A stretch of DNA of 64,000 bases from Trichocoleus sp. FACHB-40 (GCF_014695915.1 NZ_JACJPF010000101.1:124001-188000), one strand, 5' to 3'; counted from the stretch's first letter, positions 1-11,058 are shown. Numbers and translations are program-made. Notes: generated by a model not told the origin, from the letters alone.

Positions 1-603
1 TTTTACGGCAACGGTTTCGCCTGTTTTGAGCTTGCCTTTGTAAACTTGTCCCAGTGACGCTGCTGCTACTGGATCTGGGGTAAGTTCAGCGTAAATGTTT
101 TCCGGGCGATCGCCTAATTCTTCCTCAATAAATCTATATGCCACTTCGTTCGGAAATGGTGGCAGCTGGTCTTGCAGCTGTGTCAGTTCATCTAAATATA
201 CCGGAGGAACTAAATCAGGTCGCGTCGAGAGCGCTTGTCCTACCTTGATGTAAGCTGGCCCCAGTCTGGCGATCATTTGGCGCAACGCAATTGCCCGTTT
301 CCGTTCATTTTGGGCAACCTTTCCCGTTTGCTTGTCCAACCACAAACTGAAGGCAAAGCGCAGCAATGGCACTAGAATGCTGATCAGTCGCCCCCATACT
401 TGGAATGGTTGGTGCCGATAAATCTCGTTAATGGTGACGGGATTGTAGCGCAGTCCTTCTGGTTGGATATAGCTTGTAGTAGGTACTGAAGACGGGATAT
501 ACCGCGTCTCTACATCAACCTCAACAGGCGCTGAACCATTTGTCTTTTCGATGACAACTGTGCCTGTCTGGTAGGGGGCAGAGGAGACTGTTTTTACATT
601 CAT
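1..603 (-). CDS. AarF/UbiB (ABC1) family kinase-like protein, C-terminus cut off
   Basis: The reading frame opens at the ATG at 603-601 and runs off the left edge, leaving the first 201 residues. The visible part has an N-terminal extension, then the conserved K-x-G-Q motif (IKVGQALSTRPDL, about residues 125-137), the alanine-rich nucleotide loop (AAASLGQVY) and the VAVK lysine strand at the very edge. These are hallmarks of the ABC1/ADCK/UbiB atypical kinase family, which supports quinone (in cyanobacteria probably plastoquinone or tocopherol) metabolism and is usually 550-680 residues long. The substrate of this copy cannot be told from the fragment. It is divergent from recN, with about 270 bases between the two starts. 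Confidence 0.85.
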   Translation of the reverse strand, partial: MNVKTVSSAPYQTGTVVIEKTNGSAPVEVDVETRYIPSSVPTTSYIQPEGLRYNPVTINEIYRHQPFQVWGRLISILVPLLRFAFSLWLDKQTGKVAQNERKRAIALRQMIARLGPAYIKVGQALSTRPDLVPPVYLDELTQLQDQLPPFPNEVAYRFIEEELGDRPENIYAELTPDPVAAASLGQVYKGKLKTGETVAVK

Positions 604-876
604 AAGCTTAGGAAGCGACTTCAGGGCGATGTAAAGTATTGTAACAATAACTGTTGTTAGGATAATGAAGCGCTAACGCGCCAAAGCTCGAAGCAATAGC
701 GGGAAAGTCAATCTCCCGGTTTGGCGAAAAGTTTCGAGACTTGGAAGTAGACACTAAACTAAATTTGGTAGCTCAGTACCCGTTTTCTTTTCATTAATCT
801 ATTACGTATGTGGCACTTGCCATTGTTCACTGGGTTGCCAGTGCCTGACCTCTCCCCTCAAGGTGAACTTTGCTCC

Positions 877-2661
877 ATGCTCCTGTCTCTACGGATTGAA
901 AATTTTGCCTTGATAGACCAGCTAGAACTGGAATTCGGCGTTGGTTTGAATGTTCTTACTGGCGAAACTGGTGCCGGAAAATCGATTATTCTGGATGCGA
1001 TTGATGCTGCTTTAGGCGGGAAAGTATCTAAATGGTCGATTAGAACTGGTGCTGAACGCGCGATGGTGGAAGCTACTTTTAAAGTAGACCCATTGATGAG
1101 TGATTGGCTGTTGGAGCAGGAGATTGAACTGCTCGACGACAATGCTATAGTTTGTTGTCGGGAAATTGCCTGCTCTCAAGGAAGTCTCCGCAGTCGATCT
1201 CGCCTGAATGGGGTTCTGGTGAACCGACAGATGATGGATCGTCTGCGCGATCGCTTGGTGGAAATTACCGCTCAAGGTCAAACTGTACAACTTATGGCAC
1301 CAGCCATCCAGCGCGAGTTGCTGGATGTCTACGCTGGCGAAGCCGTACTTAGACAGCGAGATGTCGTTCAAACTGCTTATCTTATCTGTCAACAAGCACA
1401 AGCTTTGCTTGATAACCGCCGCCACTCTGAACAGCAACGTTTACAAAGGCTTGACTTGTTAGAATATCAAGCTAAAGAATTAAACACCGCTTCTTTAAAC
1501 GAACCGGACGAACAAGAACAGCTAGAACAAGAACTCCAGCGCCTCAGTCATGTGGTGGATTTACAAAAGCTGAGTTATCAGGTTTATCAAGCTCTCTACC
1601 AAAATGACTCCGGCGAGTCAGCGGGTGCTGACTTGTTAGGGCAAGCCGAGGCAACACTTAGTGATATGGTGACATATGATGCTAGCCTGCAACCAGTGTT
1701 GGAAATGGTAAGTACCGCACTGGCGCAGGTAGTGGAAGCCGGACAGCAAATTAACGCCTACGGTGATAATTTGGAGGCAGATCCCCAGCGACTAACTGAG
1801 GTTGAGGAGCGGATCAGGGAACTTAAGCAGATTTGCCGCAAGTATGGCCCGACTTTAGCGGATGCGATCGCATACCATACTCGCATCGGCGCAGAACTGG
1901 CAGAACTTCAGGGAGAAGGACAGTCTCTCGAAGAACTGGAAAAAAATTATCAAGCGTGTCAGGAAACCTTAACCGAAGTTTCTAGCAAACTCACAACTCT
2001 CCGCCGCGTTGCTGCTGGGGAACTAGAAACGCGACTGATAGCAGAACTCAAGCCTTTAGCAATGGAAAAGGTGCAGTTTCAAGTTAAAATTTCGCCTATT
2101 TCCCCAACTGCAACTGGTGCAGACGCGATCGCCTTTTTCTTCAGTCCCAACCCCGGAGAACCACTGCAACCGCTGGCTGCAACTGCTTCTGGAGGAGAAA
2201 TGAGCCGCTTTTTGCTGGCTTTGAAAGCTTGCTTCTCGGCAGGAACGCACGGTGATGCTACCCTTAACGCTCCGGGTACGCTAATCTTTGATGAAATAGA
2301 TGTGGGAGTGTCTGGAAGAGTAGCGCAAGCGATCGCAGATAAACTTCACCAACTTTCCCAACGACAGCAAGTTTTGTGCGTTACTCACCAACCCCTGGTT
2401 GCAGCAATGGCAGATCGACATTTTCGCGTCGATAAACAAGTCATCGAAACCAATGGTAACGATAAATCACTTCATCCTTCATCCTTTATCCTTCCTCCCT
2501 CCGAACGCACTGTCGTTAGGGTAAGCGTTCTAGACAATCATCAAACTCGCCGCCAAGAACTAGCAACCCTAGCTGGCGGACACTCCGCCAAAGATGCGAT
2601 CGCCTTTGCCGAGTCTCTTCTTACTCAAGCTGCCACGGTCAAACACACCTACCCTGGATAA
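877..2661 (+). CDS. recN: DNA repair ATPase RecN
   Basis: RecN is an SMC-like ATPase acting early in double-strand-break repair. The Walker A motif GETGAGKS lies near residues 30-37, a central coiled-coil stretch rich in Gln, Leu and Glu fills the middle, and the C-terminus has the signature loop ASGGEMSRF and Walker B LIFDEIDVGVSG. I place the start at the ATG at 877 (MLLSLRIENFALI), which matches the family N-terminus and is preceded by AAGGTGA at 860-866. The in-frame ATG at 808 would add 23 unrelated residues. About 594 residues is near the family norm. An odd linker (SLHPSSFILPPS) after the His-rich Walker B region is encoded by heptamer repeats CTTCATC/CTTCATC/CTTTATC/CTTCCTC at 2470-2497. 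Confidence 0.93.
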   Translation: MLLSLRIENFALIDQLELEFGVGLNVLTGETGAGKSIILDAIDAALGGKVSKWSIRTGAERAMVEATFKVDPLMSDWLLEQEIELLDDNAIVCCREIACSQGSLRSRSRLNGVLVNRQMMDRLRDRLVEITAQGQTVQLMAPAIQRELLDVYAGEAVLRQRDVVQTAYLICQQAQALLDNRRHSEQQRLQRLDLLEYQAKELNTASLNEPDEQEQLEQELQRLSHVVDLQKLSYQVYQALYQNDSGESAGADLLGQAEATLSDMVTYDASLQPVLEMVSTALAQVVEAGQQINAYGDNLEADPQRLTEVEERIRELKQICRKYGPTLADAIAYHTRIGAELAELQGEGQSLEELEKNYQACQETLTEVSSKLTTLRRVAAGELETRLIAELKPLAMEKVQFQVKISPISPTATGADAIAFFFSPNPGEPLQPLAATASGGEMSRFLLALKACFSAGTHGDATLNAPGTLIFDEIDVGVSGRVAQAIADKLHQLSQRQQVLCVTHQPLVAAMADRHFRVDKQVIETNGNDKSLHPSSFILPPSERTVVRVSVLDNHQTRRQELATLAGGHSAKDAIAFAESLLTQAATVKHTYPG

Positions 2662-2805
2662 AAGCAGATGTCTAATTCCCAAAGAGAGATTAAACTGTTG
2701 AGTAGTATAATCTTTGCTCACTAGACAAAAAAAATGTCTCCTTAAAATTTATAGGATACTTGCAAAGCCTCCTCCCTTTCTCAACATCAGGCACCTGTAA
2801 AATAT

Positions 2806-5421
2806 ATGACATCTTCATCTACCACAATCAATGGTTGGAATAACACCGATCAGGTAATTGACGTTGTTCCCCACCAAGATGAAAATTACTCAGGGCATAA
2901 AATGCCGCAAAATCATCCACATCAATCGAATCGTGGTGGCTCATTAGCTACAAAAACTGGAAGTTTTACAGCGCTGCTCGCGCCACTAAAAAAGGAAAGT
3001 TTTAAAGAAGTCGTCACAGGTGTTGAAGATAAACTTCGGGTAGTAAATCACACCCTGTCAATGCTGACCGACAGTCAGGGTTTTGAAGCCATTTTGCAAG
3101 AAATGCTGAATGCTATTACCTTGAAGACGGGAGAATTATTAGGTGCAGACCGCACTACGATTTTTTTACTCGATGAAGAGAAGAACCAACTATGGTCAAT
3201 TCTTGCCGAAGGCGATCAAGGAAAACCTTTAGAGTTGCGGATTCCTGCTGATAAAGGCATCGCCGGAGATGTAGCAACACGCAAGAAAAGCATTAATATA
3301 CAGTTTGATTTCTATAATGATCCTCGGTCAGCGTTTGCCAAGCAAACCGACGAAAAAACCGGATACCGTACCTACACAATGTTAACTCTGCCTTTGCTCA
3401 ACGAGCAGGGAGATTTGGTGGCGGTAGTCCAATTAATTAATAAGTTAAAATTACCGCACGAACCAGAAAAAAAATTAGCAGAAAGAATCGATCTGCAAGG
3501 ATTTTCTAAAGAAGACGAAACAGTTTTTGAAGAATTTGCCCCCTCAATTCGCCTAATTCTGGAAAGTTCCCGGTCGTTTTACGCGGCGACGCAGAAGCAA
3601 AGGGCCAGTGATGCGCTAATGAAGGCGACGCGCTCCTTAAGCCATTGTAATTTGGACTTAGAAGACACCCTGGAACGGGTGATGGATGAAGCGAAAAATT
3701 TAATGAACGCGGATCGCAGTACCTTGTGGCTGTTAGATAGCGATCGCCATGATTTATGGACAAAAATATCTCTGGCTGATGGTTCCATGAGAGAACTCAG
3801 AGTACCACAAGGCAAAGGTTATGTTGGTAAAGTTGCCGAATCTGGTCAACCTTTAAATATTTCCTTTGACTTATACGACGATCCCGACTCTGGAGTTTCT
3901 AAACAACTCGATCAAGCTAATGGTTATCGCACCTGTAGTTTATTATGTATGCCAATCTTTAATGCAGATAGAGAATTGATTGGTGTCACCCAACTTGTAA
4001 ACAAGAAAAAGCAAGGAGAACTTCCGCCATATAATCCTCAAAACTGGCCGGAACCACCTGAATGCTGGAAGGCAAGCTTTAACCAAAGTGATGAAGCTTT
4101 CATGGAAGCATTTAATATTCAAGCCGGAGTAGCGTTGCAAAATGCCAAGTTGTTTGCGACAGTCAAGCAGCAAGAACAAATGCAGCGAGATATTCTCCGC
4201 AGCCTTTCTAATGGAGTTGTTTCTACTGATAAATCTGGTTATATTATTGCTGCTAATGAAAGTGCTAAGAAGCTTTTAGGATTTAGCGAACAAGACCATC
4301 TAGAAGGTAGAAAAATTGATGAACTTATTCGCATCAAAGAAGGCGATTTTTCCAAATGGTTTGGCGCGGCTATAAAAGCAGCTGATGAAAAATGCCGTCG
4401 GCAATATTACCCGGATCAAACTTTATTGTCTACCGGGGAGGAACAGCATAGCGTTCACCTATCGATTAACTCGATTGCTGATGCCAGCGACGCTAGCAAT
4501 GTCTACGGTGCGCTGGTGGTGATGGATGATATTTCTCAAGAGAAACGCCTCAAGAGTACGATGTATCGCTACATGACGCAGGAACTGGCAGAACAGCTAA
4601 TCAATAGCGGTGAGGCTAAATTAGGAGGCGATCGCAAGGAAGTTTCTGTCTTATTCTCAGATATTCGCAGCTACACCAGCTTGACCGAAAGAATGGAGGC
4701 GGAAGAAGTGGTGCAACTGCTTAACGAATATTTTGAGTCAATGGTAGATGCTGTATTTAAGCACAAAGGCACCCTCGATAAATACATTGGTGATGCGATC
4801 ATGGCGGTGTTTGGTTCACCCTTACCTCTAGACGATCACGCTTGGATGTCCGTGCAAACAGCAGTCGAAATGCGCCATCGTTTGGAAGATTTCAATGAAC
4901 GTCGTCTAGCATCCAAAAAGCAAGAAATCAAAATTGGTATTGGCATTAACTCCGACACCGTAATTAGTGGCAATATCGGTTCTAGTCGCCGTATGGAATT
5001 TACAGCAATTGGTGATGGTGTTAACCTGGGATCTCGCTTAGAAAGTGCCAGTAAGCAGTACGGTTGCGATATCATTATCAGCGAAAGCACCTATCGACCC
5101 TGCAATGACAGAGTATGGGCGAGAGAACTTGACCGTATTCGAGTTAAGGGCAAGAACCAACCAGTTAGTATTTATGAATTGGTGGGGTTACGTTCTGAGT
5201 CAATTCCCGATCAGAAGCAGCATACGATCGAGCTTTACCACAAAGCTCGCGAACTTTACCTCAATCGTGAATTTGCCTTCGCTATCGGCGAGTTTGCAAA
5301 AGTTATGGCACTTGATCCCCAGGATAAGGCAGCTTCCCTACACCTAGATCGTTGTAAATATTGGCTCACCAACCCCGTCCCCAGCGACTGGGATGGCGTT
5401 TGGACGATGACGGAGAAGTAA
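2806..5421 (+). CDS. CyaB1-like class III adenylate cyclase (GAF-GAF-PAS-cyclase-TPR)
   Basis: This soluble enzyme makes cAMP from ATP. The order is GAF-A (about residues 75-255), GAF-B (about 275-450), PAS (about 455-580), cyclase homology domain (about 600-785) and a short TPR-like tail. Both GAF domains keep an N-K...F...D-E motif, the mark of cyclic-nucleotide-binding tandem GAFs. Metal aspartates are D619 (FSDIRSY) and D663 (YIGDAIM). Adenine is specified by K659 and T733 (FTAIGD), the Lys/Thr pairing described for Anabaena CyaB1, whose length (about 860) and domain order also match. By analogy cAMP binding to the GAFs would activate it. It is monocistronic, 144 bases after recN. The N-terminal 70 residues are low complexity. 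Confidence 0.92.
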   Translation: MTSSSTTINGWNNTDQVIDVVPHQDENYSGHKMPQNHPHQSNRGGSLATKTGSFTALLAPLKKESFKEVVTGVEDKLRVVNHTLSMLTDSQGFEAILQEMLNAITLKTGELLGADRTTIFLLDEEKNQLWSILAEGDQGKPLELRIPADKGIAGDVATRKKSINIQFDFYNDPRSAFAKQTDEKTGYRTYTMLTLPLLNEQGDLVAVVQLINKLKLPHEPEKKLAERIDLQGFSKEDETVFEEFAPSIRLILESSRSFYAATQKQRASDALMKATRSLSHCNLDLEDTLERVMDEAKNLMNADRSTLWLLDSDRHDLWTKISLADGSMRELRVPQGKGYVGKVAESGQPLNISFDLYDDPDSGVSKQLDQANGYRTCSLLCMPIFNADRELIGVTQLVNKKKQGELPPYNPQNWPEPPECWKASFNQSDEAFMEAFNIQAGVALQNAKLFATVKQQEQMQRDILRSLSNGVVSTDKSGYIIAANESAKKLLGFSEQDHLEGRKIDELIRIKEGDFSKWFGAAIKAADEKCRRQYYPDQTLLSTGEEQHSVHLSINSIADASDASNVYGALVVMDDISQEKRLKSTMYRYMTQELAEQLINSGEAKLGGDRKEVSVLFSDIRSYTSLTERMEAEEVVQLLNEYFESMVDAVFKHKGTLDKYIGDAIMAVFGSPLPLDDHAWMSVQTAVEMRHRLEDFNERRLASKKQEIKIGIGINSDTVISGNIGSSRRMEFTAIGDGVNLGSRLESASKQYGCDIIISESTYRPCNDRVWARELDRIRVKGKNQPVSIYELVGLRSESIPDQKQHTIELYHKARELYLNREFAFAIGEFAKVMALDPQDKAASLHLDRCKYWLTNPVPSDWDGVWTMTEK

Positions 5422-5443
5422 TTTTAATAATTAATAGATTTCT

Positions 5444-5493
5444 CGTTCCCAGGCTCCCTCTTGGGAACGCAAGTTTTGGAGGCTCTCGCCTCC
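5444..5493. repeat. Two adjacent hairpins downstream of the cyclase gene
   Basis: CGTTCCCA at 5444-5451 pairs with TGGGAACG at 5462-5469, and GGAGGC at 5478-5483 pairs with GCCTCC at 5488-5493. I know such 'gttcccag...ctgggaac / ggaggc...gcctcc' hairpins as common dispersed repeats in filamentous cyanobacteria. They may also end the transcript of the upstream cyclase gene, but no clear T-run follows. The rest of the gap up to 5638 holds nothing I recognise. Confidence 0.6.
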
Positions 5494-5638
5494 CCCAATG
5501 GCACTACGATTCGGTTAGTGCAATCAAACCGCCAAGATCCTCCAACCCCAAGGCTAAATGAAGGGGCTAAGAAAATCAAGGCTTTGCCTACCTTTTTAAA
5601 GGGGGATAAAATCCAATACAGTTGACTTAAAACTAAAT

Positions 5639-5784
5639 AGGACTTACGCACTAGGAACCAGGAAATCAATTTCCTGGCTGAAAGCCCAAGTCAGTTGAAA
5701 CTGACTAAAAAACCCGAACCAACCCATTTCAATGGGTTTGGGCTTTGAGCCGGAACTTTAGTTCACGGTAAGTGCGTAAGTCCT
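5639..5784. mobile_element. Candidate MITE with 14-bp perfect terminal inverted repeats and internal hairpin chain
   Basis: AGGACTTACGCACT at 5639-5652 is exactly inverted at 5771-5784, bounding 146 bp with no reading frame. Inside is a row of short perfect hairpins: ccaggaaa/tttcctgg, agtcagtt/aactgact, aacccatt/aatgggtt, ggct/agcc and gaac/gttc. This is the look of a non-autonomous transposon derivative mobilised in trans; the GGACTTACGCA end is one I have seen in many cyanobacterial intergenic repeats. No target-site duplication is clear. Confidence 0.65.
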
Positions 5785-5860
5785 GACTAAAAAACCAAAC
5801 CCTAAGTAGCACGCCTGTTCTTAAGTGAACCGTATTGCACTATTAACAACGAGAACTTTT

Positions 5861-6262
5861 TCAAATTTCAGTGGCACAATTAGACTTAACAAAACTGCCA
5901 ACAACCTGACGCAATTGCTCCACATCGAAGGGTTTTGTCAAATATTCTGTGGCACCAGCAATCCGTCCTTGTACCTTGTCAAACACTCCATCTCTTGCTG
6001 TTAACATGATGATGGGTAGATGATGAAATTGTGGTAAGCTGCGAATGGTGCGGCAAAGTTCTAATCCATCGACTCCTGGCATTGAAACATCCAGTAACAA
6101 AATTTCAATCTGCTGGTGGTATATTGCTGATAAGGCATCCACTGCGTTATCAGCTAATAAAACTTTGTATTTTTTCTCTAGCGCCTTTTTGAGCAGAGTT
6201 TGCATTACGGGGCTATCATCGACTACTAGGATAGCGGGTAGATCATTCAAGGTTGAAGGCAT
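5861..6262 (-). CDS. Single-domain response regulator (CheY/PilH-like)
   Basis: The 133-residue protein is one receiver domain with no output domain. The acid pocket is D15/D16 (VVDDS), the phosphoacceptor is D58 (LLLDVSMPG), with T88 and K110 (TKPF) completing the switch set. Such stand-alone receivers shuttle phosphate or bind a target, as CheY or PilH do. It stands alone, convergent with the cyclase gene, and is divergent from the large histidine kinase gene that opens the chemosensory block 820 bases away. It is therefore the nearest candidate for the CheY that block lacks, but this link is only inferred. A GGGGGA Shine-Dalgarno lies just before the ATG. Confidence 0.88.
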   Translation of the reverse strand: MPSTLNDLPAILVVDDSPVMQTLLKKALEKKYKVLLADNAVDALSAIYHQQIEILLLDVSMPGVDGLELCRTIRSLPQFHHLPIIMLTARDGVFDKVQGRIAGATEYLTKPFDVEQLRQVVGSFVKSNCATEI

Positions 6263-7083
6263 TTTTTCCCCCAGTTTTTAGGTTAGTAAAAGTTTAAAAC
6301 TGCAAATAATATTCCCAGGCTATTACTAGCTAAACAAAAATAAGTTTGTTCTGGCATCAACCTTAGTAAGTAAAAGAGAACTGCATTTTTGTATAGAATT
6401 ATTTGATAACACTGTATATAACATTACCATTTTAATCCCCTTTGTTAACAATTATTCTTAACATACTCACCGTGTAAATTAATTTACAACAGTTGATATA
6501 TTTCGAGACGTAGATCATACATACGCACTTTATCTCGATTGCGAGTGAGCGGTTAACAGCAAAATTACTGAACTATATATAAATTATTGTAACAAAAATC
6601 TGAGAGCTGATCTTCATTTGAGTTGGTGGAAGATTGAGCTGGGCCTAGGAAACGGCTTGGCGACTTTACGTTGATTTTTACCACTATACTAAAAACAAAA
6701 AATCCAAAATATATCGATGGGTGATAGAAATATATGCTCTATGGGAACCCTAGATTAAGCAAGGTTGGGCTAAGTGGCTCATAGCGATCGCGTTAGCTCT
6801 TCTCTTGCGACAAGAGTGAGTTGAGGCGAGGATTGCTGTTTGTTGCTTGCGTATCTGTGTAAAAAATATTTTTGCTAGATGCAAATGTTACATTTTTATT
6901 TATCTCACTTACTCGGTCTAACTCCAAAGTGTCAAGCGATCGCCTGCGGCTTAAAGCCTTCAAGCGCGGCTTCCGTAGATTTTTGAAGGATATTATTAAA
7001 CAGCGCATCTAGAATATGTAAAAAAGTGTTTTTTTATACTTAAATTGCTCGAAGGCTGATTTTAGAGGAGAGGGCGCTTAAAG
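6263..7083. other. 820-bp divergent intergenic region, AT-rich, no gene recognised
   Basis: This lies between the divergent starts of the response regulator and the histidine kinase. It is AT-rich, with two stretches near 6787 and 6936 carrying HIP1-like GCGATCGC sites. It presumably holds both promoters and perhaps long 5' leaders. The short minus-strand frame at 6793-7008 has no recognisable features and I do not call it. A purine-rich Shine-Dalgarno (GAGGAGAGG, about 7062-7070) precedes the kinase start. Confidence 0.5.
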
Positions 7084-10000
7084 ATGAACCCATTTTTACC
7101 TAGAAACGAAGGTATCAAATTTGACGAGCTGCGCCAATGCCCGCTGTTAGACTCTTCTTTGAAAGCAGGTTTTGACAATCTGACTCGTCTAATGGCTGAC
7201 ATTTGCCAGACACCAGTAGCTTACTTGAGCTTCATGGATGACGAACAACAATGGCTAGTTTCAAAACTGGGTATTACCACCACCGAAGCAGACAAGTATC
7301 TAGCTTTCTGCGCTAGCGCCATCTCGCACCCTCAAGAATCTGATTTGATAATCGTTCGAGATGCCCTTTGCGATGGCACTTTGGCGAACCATCCCAGCGT
7401 GAAATCTGCCCCAAATATTCGATTTTTTGCAGGTGTCCCCTTAGTCACCCCCTCCGGATTGATGATTGGAGTGCTATCTACAATCGATTATGTGCCGCGA
7501 GATTTAAGCGAGAAAGAGCAGGAAGCAATTAGGGCATTAAGGCAAGTAGCGATCGCGCTTTTGTCCCCATACGAAAACTTAATAACAGCAGAACAAATTA
7601 TTATGACTCATCAGCAGACAAACTTAGGGATGAGAGAAAGCGAATTTCAACTAGAAACTATAATTGAAAATAGCAAAGATACCCAGGCAGTACAAGAGTG
7701 CCAGCGGACAGAGTTAGAAGTTTCTGACTTAGTTAAACAAGTAACAGATATCAAGTTTGCATTAGATCAATCTTCAATTGTGGCGATTACCGATCGCACC
7801 GGAACTATCACCTATGTAAACGATAAATTTTGCGAAATTTCTGAATACTCTAAAGAAGAACTGCTCGGACAGAACCACCGCATAATCAATTCCGGGTACC
7901 ATTCAAAGGAATTTTTTAAACAGATGTGGGCAACCATTAGCAGTGGCAACGTCTGGAAAGGGGAAATCAAAAACCGAGCTAAAAACGGAACTTATTACTG
8001 GGTATATACCACCATTGTTCCAGTATTGAATTGTGAAGGAAAACCACATCAGTATGTGGCGATTCGCCAAGATATCACCGAGCGCAAACAAACCGAAGAA
8101 TCGCTACGGCAGAACGAACACCGTTTTCGCGCCCTAACGGAAATCATTCCCCAGCAGGTATGGACTGCCGAGCCAAATGGCGCACTCGATTATGTCAACC
8201 AGCGCATTCTAGAGTATTTTCAACGCACATATGAGGAAATGGTGGGTTGGGGATGGCAAAATGTACTGCATCCAGATGATGTGCAACACTGCATTGAACG
8301 TTGGTCGCATTCTCTGACAACAGGAGATGCTTACGAAGTTGAATTTCGCCTGCGGTATGCGCCTGATGGCAGCTATCGCTGGCACTTGGGACGAGCGCTA
8401 CCTGTGCGCGATGACAAGGGGCAGATTGTCAGTTGGTTTGGGACGAACACTGACATCGATGAACACAAGCAAGCCGAGAAAGAGCGCATCCAACTTTTAG
8501 CACGAGAACAGGCGGCGCGAGAGGCGGCGGTTAGAAGTGAAAATAGAACCAGAAATATTTTGGAAAGTATCGCCGATGCTTTCTTTAGCGTGGACAACGA
8601 GTGGCGATTTACTTACCTGAACTCGCGGGCAGAGCAACTTTTGTTTAAAACAAAAGAGGAATTAATTGGTAAGTGTATATGGGATGAGTTCCCAGAAACA
8701 GTCGGTTCTACTTTCAAAAGCGAATCTTACCGAGCAGTTTCCTGTCAGGTAACGGTTCACTTTGAGGAATTTTATCAACCTCTGGAAACGTGGCTGGAGG
8801 TACGATCCTATCCTTATCAAGATGGTTTGTCGGTTTTTCTCCGCGATGTTACAACTCGTAAACAGTCAGAGGCAGCACTGCTAGAGCGATCGCGTCTGTA
8901 TACTTTAGAAGCAGAAATTGGCACCGCCTTGGGCGCTGGCGGCACATTATCAGAAAGGCTCAACCGCTGTACAGAAGGGATGTTGCAGCATCTGGAAGCG
9001 AATTTTGTCAGTATCTGGACATTTAACGAACAGAGTGTTGCAGAAGCTTCTGCTTCAGAGGCTTTTCTGGAACCGCAAGCAATTGCCTTTGCAAATTCTC
9101 TTAGCCAAGTGTATTGGCAAGATTTATTGGCTGAGCGTCGCGTCTCTCTGGAAGGTTCCGTAATTGGCTTCGTTGCCCAAACCCGTCAACCCTACCTAAG
9201 TCAAGATAGCAGCCTGCGGTCGGCTGGGATGGAAGCGCGTCTTTATAACGGTGAGTTGGCCGAAAGCTGTTTGCTAATCGCCAACAGTTATTTTGCAGGA
9301 TATCCCTTGATTGTGGAAGATCGGCTAGTGGGCGTGATCGCTGTGGGCAGTCATTCGCGCTTTACTGAAGCAGTTAATCATATGTTGGGGTGGGTAGCCA
9401 ATGCCCTTGCACTCGCCATCGATCGAAATTGGGCAAAAGAAGCACTCTTGGCGCGTCGGGAAGCTTTGCTTTTTGGCTTAGCAAGTCAGATTCGGGACTC
9501 TCTGGATCTAGATACCATTCTGGGAACCGCTGTTAAGGAGATTCGGAGTTTGTTGCAAGTTGACCGCTGCCAGTATTTGTGGTGCTGGTCGCTTCCCAAT
9601 CAGCCTAGCTTGACAGTAACTCACGAAGCCCTGGCTAAGCCCAATCAACCGAGTTTGCTCGGAGACTGTCCGCCTCAAGAACTTTCCCAGCTGAGTGAAA
9701 AAATTCGCCAACTCCAGATCCTGCGAGTTGATGATGTCAAGAATGACAACAGCCTGGATGCCCAAACGAAAGAGCTGTTAACGCCTATGGGGATTACTTC
9801 CCTGTTGCTTTTGCCGCTAAAAACCCACGCCGGACATCTAGGAGCAATTGTTTGCAGTCATTGCAGTGGTGCTAAACCTTGGAGTAATAGCGAAGTGGAG
9901 TTGTTGCAAGCTGTGGTGGATCAGCTAGCGATCGCAATTGACCAAGCAGAACTCTACGCCCAAACTCGCGCCGCCGCCCTAGCCGCGCAAACCCAAGCTC

Positions 10001-10932
10001 AACAGCTGGCGACTGCTTTGAACAACCTCAAACAAGCCCAATCTCAACTAATTCAAACCGAAAAAATGTCCAGCCTGGGGCAAATGGTTGCAGGTATCGC
10101 CCACGAAATCAATAACCCAGTCAATTTCATCACCGGAAATCTTAGCCACACCAGCGACTACATCCAAGAACTACTCGATTTAATATGCCTTTATCAACAG
10201 CATTACCCCAATACTCACCCGGAAATTCTCCTCCGACAGGAAGAAATTGACATAGACTTCATCATTAATGACCTGCCAAAAATGCTGTCTTCAATGGAGA
10301 TTGGTGCAGAACGTATCCGTCAGATTGTCCTGTCTTTGCGGAACTTCTCCCGACTCGATGAAGCAGAAATGAAGCCAGTAAATATCCATGAGGGAATAGA
10401 GAATACTTTACTGATTCTGCATCACCGCTTGAAACCGCACCCTAACCACACCGGGATTCAAGTTATTAAGGAGTACGGCGAACTTCCTTTGGTAGAATGC
10501 TACGCCGGACAGCTTAATCAAGTGTTTATGAACATCTTAAGCAATTCTATTGAGGCTTTGGAAATAGGAACTGTTGACTGGGGACTCCGGGAAAATGCCT
10601 CTTCTGCCCCTAATCCCCAATCCTCAATTTACCCTTCCCCAGTCACCAGTCAAGAGTCTCCAATCGCTACAATTTCGATTTCTACCGAAGTGCGAAACAA
10701 TAGAGTGGTGATTAAGATTGCAGACAACGGAGCAGGAATGACGGAGGACGTGAGAAAGCGCTTATTTGACCCCTTTTTCACCACCAAACCTGTAGGTAAA
10801 GGCACTGGTTTAGGTCTATCAATTAGCTATCAAATTGTAGTAGAGAAACATGGCGGGGTACTGAAGTGTTTCTCAGAACCTGGAAAGGGTGCAGAATTTT
10901 TGATTGAGATTCCTCTAGGACAGAGATTTTAA
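7084..10932 (+). CDS. Multi-sensor histidine kinase (GAF-PAS-PAS-PAS-GAF-GAF-HisKA-HATPase)
   Basis: A 1282-residue soluble sensor kinase. Reading along it: a GAF domain (about 15-165), three PAS domains (about 215-335, 345-465, 490-600; the first two end in DITERK/DIDEHK PAC-type joints), two GAF domains (about 605-790 and 800-960), then the kinase core. The phosphorylated histidine is H1007 in GIAHEINNP. The ATP lid shows the N box (NSIEAL), DNGAGM and GKGTGLGLS. No transmembrane segment or receiver is present, so it needs a partner regulator. A loop between N box and DNGAGM is expanded by heptamer-encoded residues (DNA 10608-10656). It lies 126 bp before cheR on the same strand, suggesting input into, or co-regulation with, the Che block. 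Confidence 0.88.
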   Translation: MNPFLPRNEGIKFDELRQCPLLDSSLKAGFDNLTRLMADICQTPVAYLSFMDDEQQWLVSKLGITTTEADKYLAFCASAISHPQESDLIIVRDALCDGTLANHPSVKSAPNIRFFAGVPLVTPSGLMIGVLSTIDYVPRDLSEKEQEAIRALRQVAIALLSPYENLITAEQIIMTHQQTNLGMRESEFQLETIIENSKDTQAVQECQRTELEVSDLVKQVTDIKFALDQSSIVAITDRTGTITYVNDKFCEISEYSKEELLGQNHRIINSGYHSKEFFKQMWATISSGNVWKGEIKNRAKNGTYYWVYTTIVPVLNCEGKPHQYVAIRQDITERKQTEESLRQNEHRFRALTEIIPQQVWTAEPNGALDYVNQRILEYFQRTYEEMVGWGWQNVLHPDDVQHCIERWSHSLTTGDAYEVEFRLRYAPDGSYRWHLGRALPVRDDKGQIVSWFGTNTDIDEHKQAEKERIQLLAREQAAREAAVRSENRTRNILESIADAFFSVDNEWRFTYLNSRAEQLLFKTKEELIGKCIWDEFPETVGSTFKSESYRAVSCQVTVHFEEFYQPLETWLEVRSYPYQDGLSVFLRDVTTRKQSEAALLERSRLYTLEAEIGTALGAGGTLSERLNRCTEGMLQHLEANFVSIWTFNEQSVAEASASEAFLEPQAIAFANSLSQVYWQDLLAERRVSLEGSVIGFVAQTRQPYLSQDSSLRSAGMEARLYNGELAESCLLIANSYFAGYPLIVEDRLVGVIAVGSHSRFTEAVNHMLGWVANALALAIDRNWAKEALLARREALLFGLASQIRDSLDLDTILGTAVKEIRSLLQVDRCQYLWCWSLPNQPSLTVTHEALAKPNQPSLLGDCPPQELSQLSEKIRQLQILRVDDVKNDNSLDAQTKELLTPMGITSLLLLPLKTHAGHLGAIVCSHCSGAKPWSNSEVELLQAVVDQLAIAIDQAELYAQTRAAALAAQTQAQQLATALNNLKQAQSQLIQTEKMSSLGQMVAGIAHEINNPVNFITGNLSHTSDYIQELLDLICLYQQHYPNTHPEILLRQEEIDIDFIINDLPKMLSSMEIGAERIRQIVLSLRNFSRLDEAEMKPVNIHEGIENTLLILHHRLKPHPNHTGIQVIKEYGELPLVECYAGQLNQVFMNILSNSIEALEIGTVDWGLRENASSAPNPQSSIYPSPVTSQESPIATISISTEVRNNRVVIKIADNGAGMTEDVRKRLFDPFFTTKPVGKGTGLGLSISYQIVVEKHGGVLKCFSEPGKGAEFLIEIPLGQRF

Positions 10933-11058
10933 TAAGTAGGGGGATTTATAAAGTATCCCGTGATAGATTGCCCATCCTTAAGCGATCGCATGGGCATGAG
11001 CTGACAAACGATGCCAATCCGCGTTATTATGTACAACTTCAAATAAAAGGAGATCAAG

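Noticed and set aside
5444-5784. Insertion sequence with transposase
   Set aside because: Inverted repeats are present but no transposase frame lies between them; called a non-autonomous element instead.
6793-7008. Minus-strand frame of 71 codons in the kinase promoter region
   Set aside because: Basic, low-complexity translation partly made from HIP1 sites; looks like chance.
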